NCBI RefSeq assembly: GCF_029846715.1 | Contig: NZ_JARVWW010000017.1 | Coordinates: 1 to 64,000 of the forward strand | Reading direction: 5' to 3' | Length of the DNA: 64,000 bases | Origin: Bradyrhizobium nivariense | GTDB lineage: Bacteria > Pseudomonadota > Alphaproteobacteria > Rhizobiales > Xanthobacteraceae | In this document: piece by piece, positions 63,513-64,000 of the stretch | How positions within the stretch are numbered: the stretch's first letter is position 1 | Layout of the letters: the number at the start of each line of letters is the position of its first letter | Translations under genes and position numbers: made by a program | The notes under the pieces: model-generated | Seen by the model: the letters and a program-made list of their open reading frames with translations, nothing else | Told to the model about the DNA's origin: nothing | Database searches by the model: none

Positions 63513-64000
63513 CGGCGGAAAAATCGTCGACGACAGCTTCGTCAAGCTCGCCGTCGACACGCCGCTGCCCGAGGGCGGCGACGTCCTGGTGCCGGCCGAG
63601 CGCTTCGTCGGCGAGGCCGATGCGTTGCTCAAGCGGACCGGCAAGGTCGGCGTGATCTGGCCGAACAATCGCGACATCGCCGAGCTGGTGCCCTATCTCG
63701 GCAAGATCGCCGTCGTCGCACTGGTGTTCCCGACCTTCCGCGACGGACGCGCCTACAGCCAGGCGCGGCTGCTGCGCGAGCGCTACAATTACCGCGGCGA
63801 ATTGCGTGCGACGGGCCAGATCCTGCGCGACCAGTTCGTGTTCATGTTGCGCGCCGGTTTCGATTCCTTCGACGTCAAGAAGCAGGCCGACGCGGAAGCC
63901 TTCATGGAGACCGCGAAGCGCTATTCGGTATTCTACCAGCCCACCGGCGACGGCCGCATTACGGCGCTGCACCGGCGCATGCAGCTGCGTCACTCCGAAG
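63499..64000 (+). CDS. DUF934 domain protein (3' end outside window)
   Basis: The first 167 residues are seen. The family signature RDGRAYSQARLLRERYNYRGELRATG is split around residues 75-100, followed by RDQFVFMLRAGFDSF. DUF934 proteins lie next to cysI and cysH in many proteobacteria and are proposed sulfite reductase helpers. It starts at ATG 63499, overlapping the end of cysI by 14 bases. cysH would be expected just beyond the window. Confidence 0.92.
   Translation, partial: MPLVNGGKIVDDSFVKLAVDTPLPEGGDVLVPAERFVGEADALLKRTGKVGVIWPNNRDIAELVPYLGKIAVVALVFPTFRDGRAYSQARLLRERYNYRGELRATGQILRDQFVFMLRAGFDSFDVKKQADAEAFMETAKRYSVFYQPTGDGRITALHRRMQLRHSE

Noticed and set aside
61842..63677. 611-codon open frame opposite cysI
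   Set aside because: Antisense shadow; the siroheme cysteines and operon overlaps prove the plus-strand gene.

Overview
The window is about 64% GC chromosomal DNA from an alphaproteobacterium, most likely Bradyrhizobium or a close relative in the Nitrobacteraceae. This is inferred from the 184-residue membrane cytochrome CycM, a urt-ure block carrying an extra small HD hydrolase, the Tad/Cpa pilus locus, and several palindromic intergenic repeats that I recognise from Bradyrhizobium genomes. It reads as core or stable accessory chromosome. I see no transposase, integrase, prophage, CRISPR array, tRNA or rRNA.

Layout. 1-246 is the end of a flavin-dependent monooxygenase-like gene. 374-2754 holds pheA and kdsB (minus strand) and the divergent cycM. 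2961-10692 is an operon with two solute-binding proteins and yejBEF, an ABC importer for peptides. It converges on 10699-12931, which encodes a cytoplasmic SH3-NlpC/P60 peptidase and an M17 aminopeptidase; together these look like a peptide or muropeptide salvage module. 13134-15127 holds a tiny membrane protein and a two-domain metallophosphoesterase. 15222-25008 is a Tad (Flp) pilus locus: tadD (plus), then cpaB-C-D-E-F-tadB-tadC, cpaA and the pilin gene (all minus). A second pilus group at 26345-28320 has an orphan CpaC-type N domain protein and TadE- and TadG-like pseudopilins.

28474-30821 is an RNA-metabolism cluster (cspA, infA, rhlE) on the minus strand. 31326-43396 is one long plus-strand nitrogen block: urtABCDE (urea import) behind a near-consensus sigma-54 promoter, then ureDAB, a small HD-type alarmone hydrolase-like gene, ureC, a small monooxygenase, and ureEFG. 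Urea is imported by Urt and split by urease (UreABC), whose nickel centre is assembled by UreDEFG.

43662-53603 is an envelope and signalling region: a CHASE/HWE-type kinase with a degenerate ATP-binding domain, a TetR regulator, OpgC, YqjE/YqjD-like inner-membrane proteins, an AI-2E family transporter, an L,D-transpeptidase with a pentapeptide repeat, a DUF2865 protein and a chemoreceptor. 53875-56736 has two small stress-type proteins and malate synthase G (glcB). 57113-64000 is the assimilatory sulfate pathway: cysD-cysNC (minus) divergent from cysG-DUF2849-cysI-DUF934 (plus, running off the end). Sulfate is activated by CysD/CysNC, and sulfite is reduced by CysI using the siroheme made by CysG.

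Repeats stand out. A 109-bp element occurs twice, inverted and 19 kb apart with one mismatch, and each copy supplies the stop codon of the gene it follows. An element with 27-bp perfect inverted ends sits between ureF and ureG.
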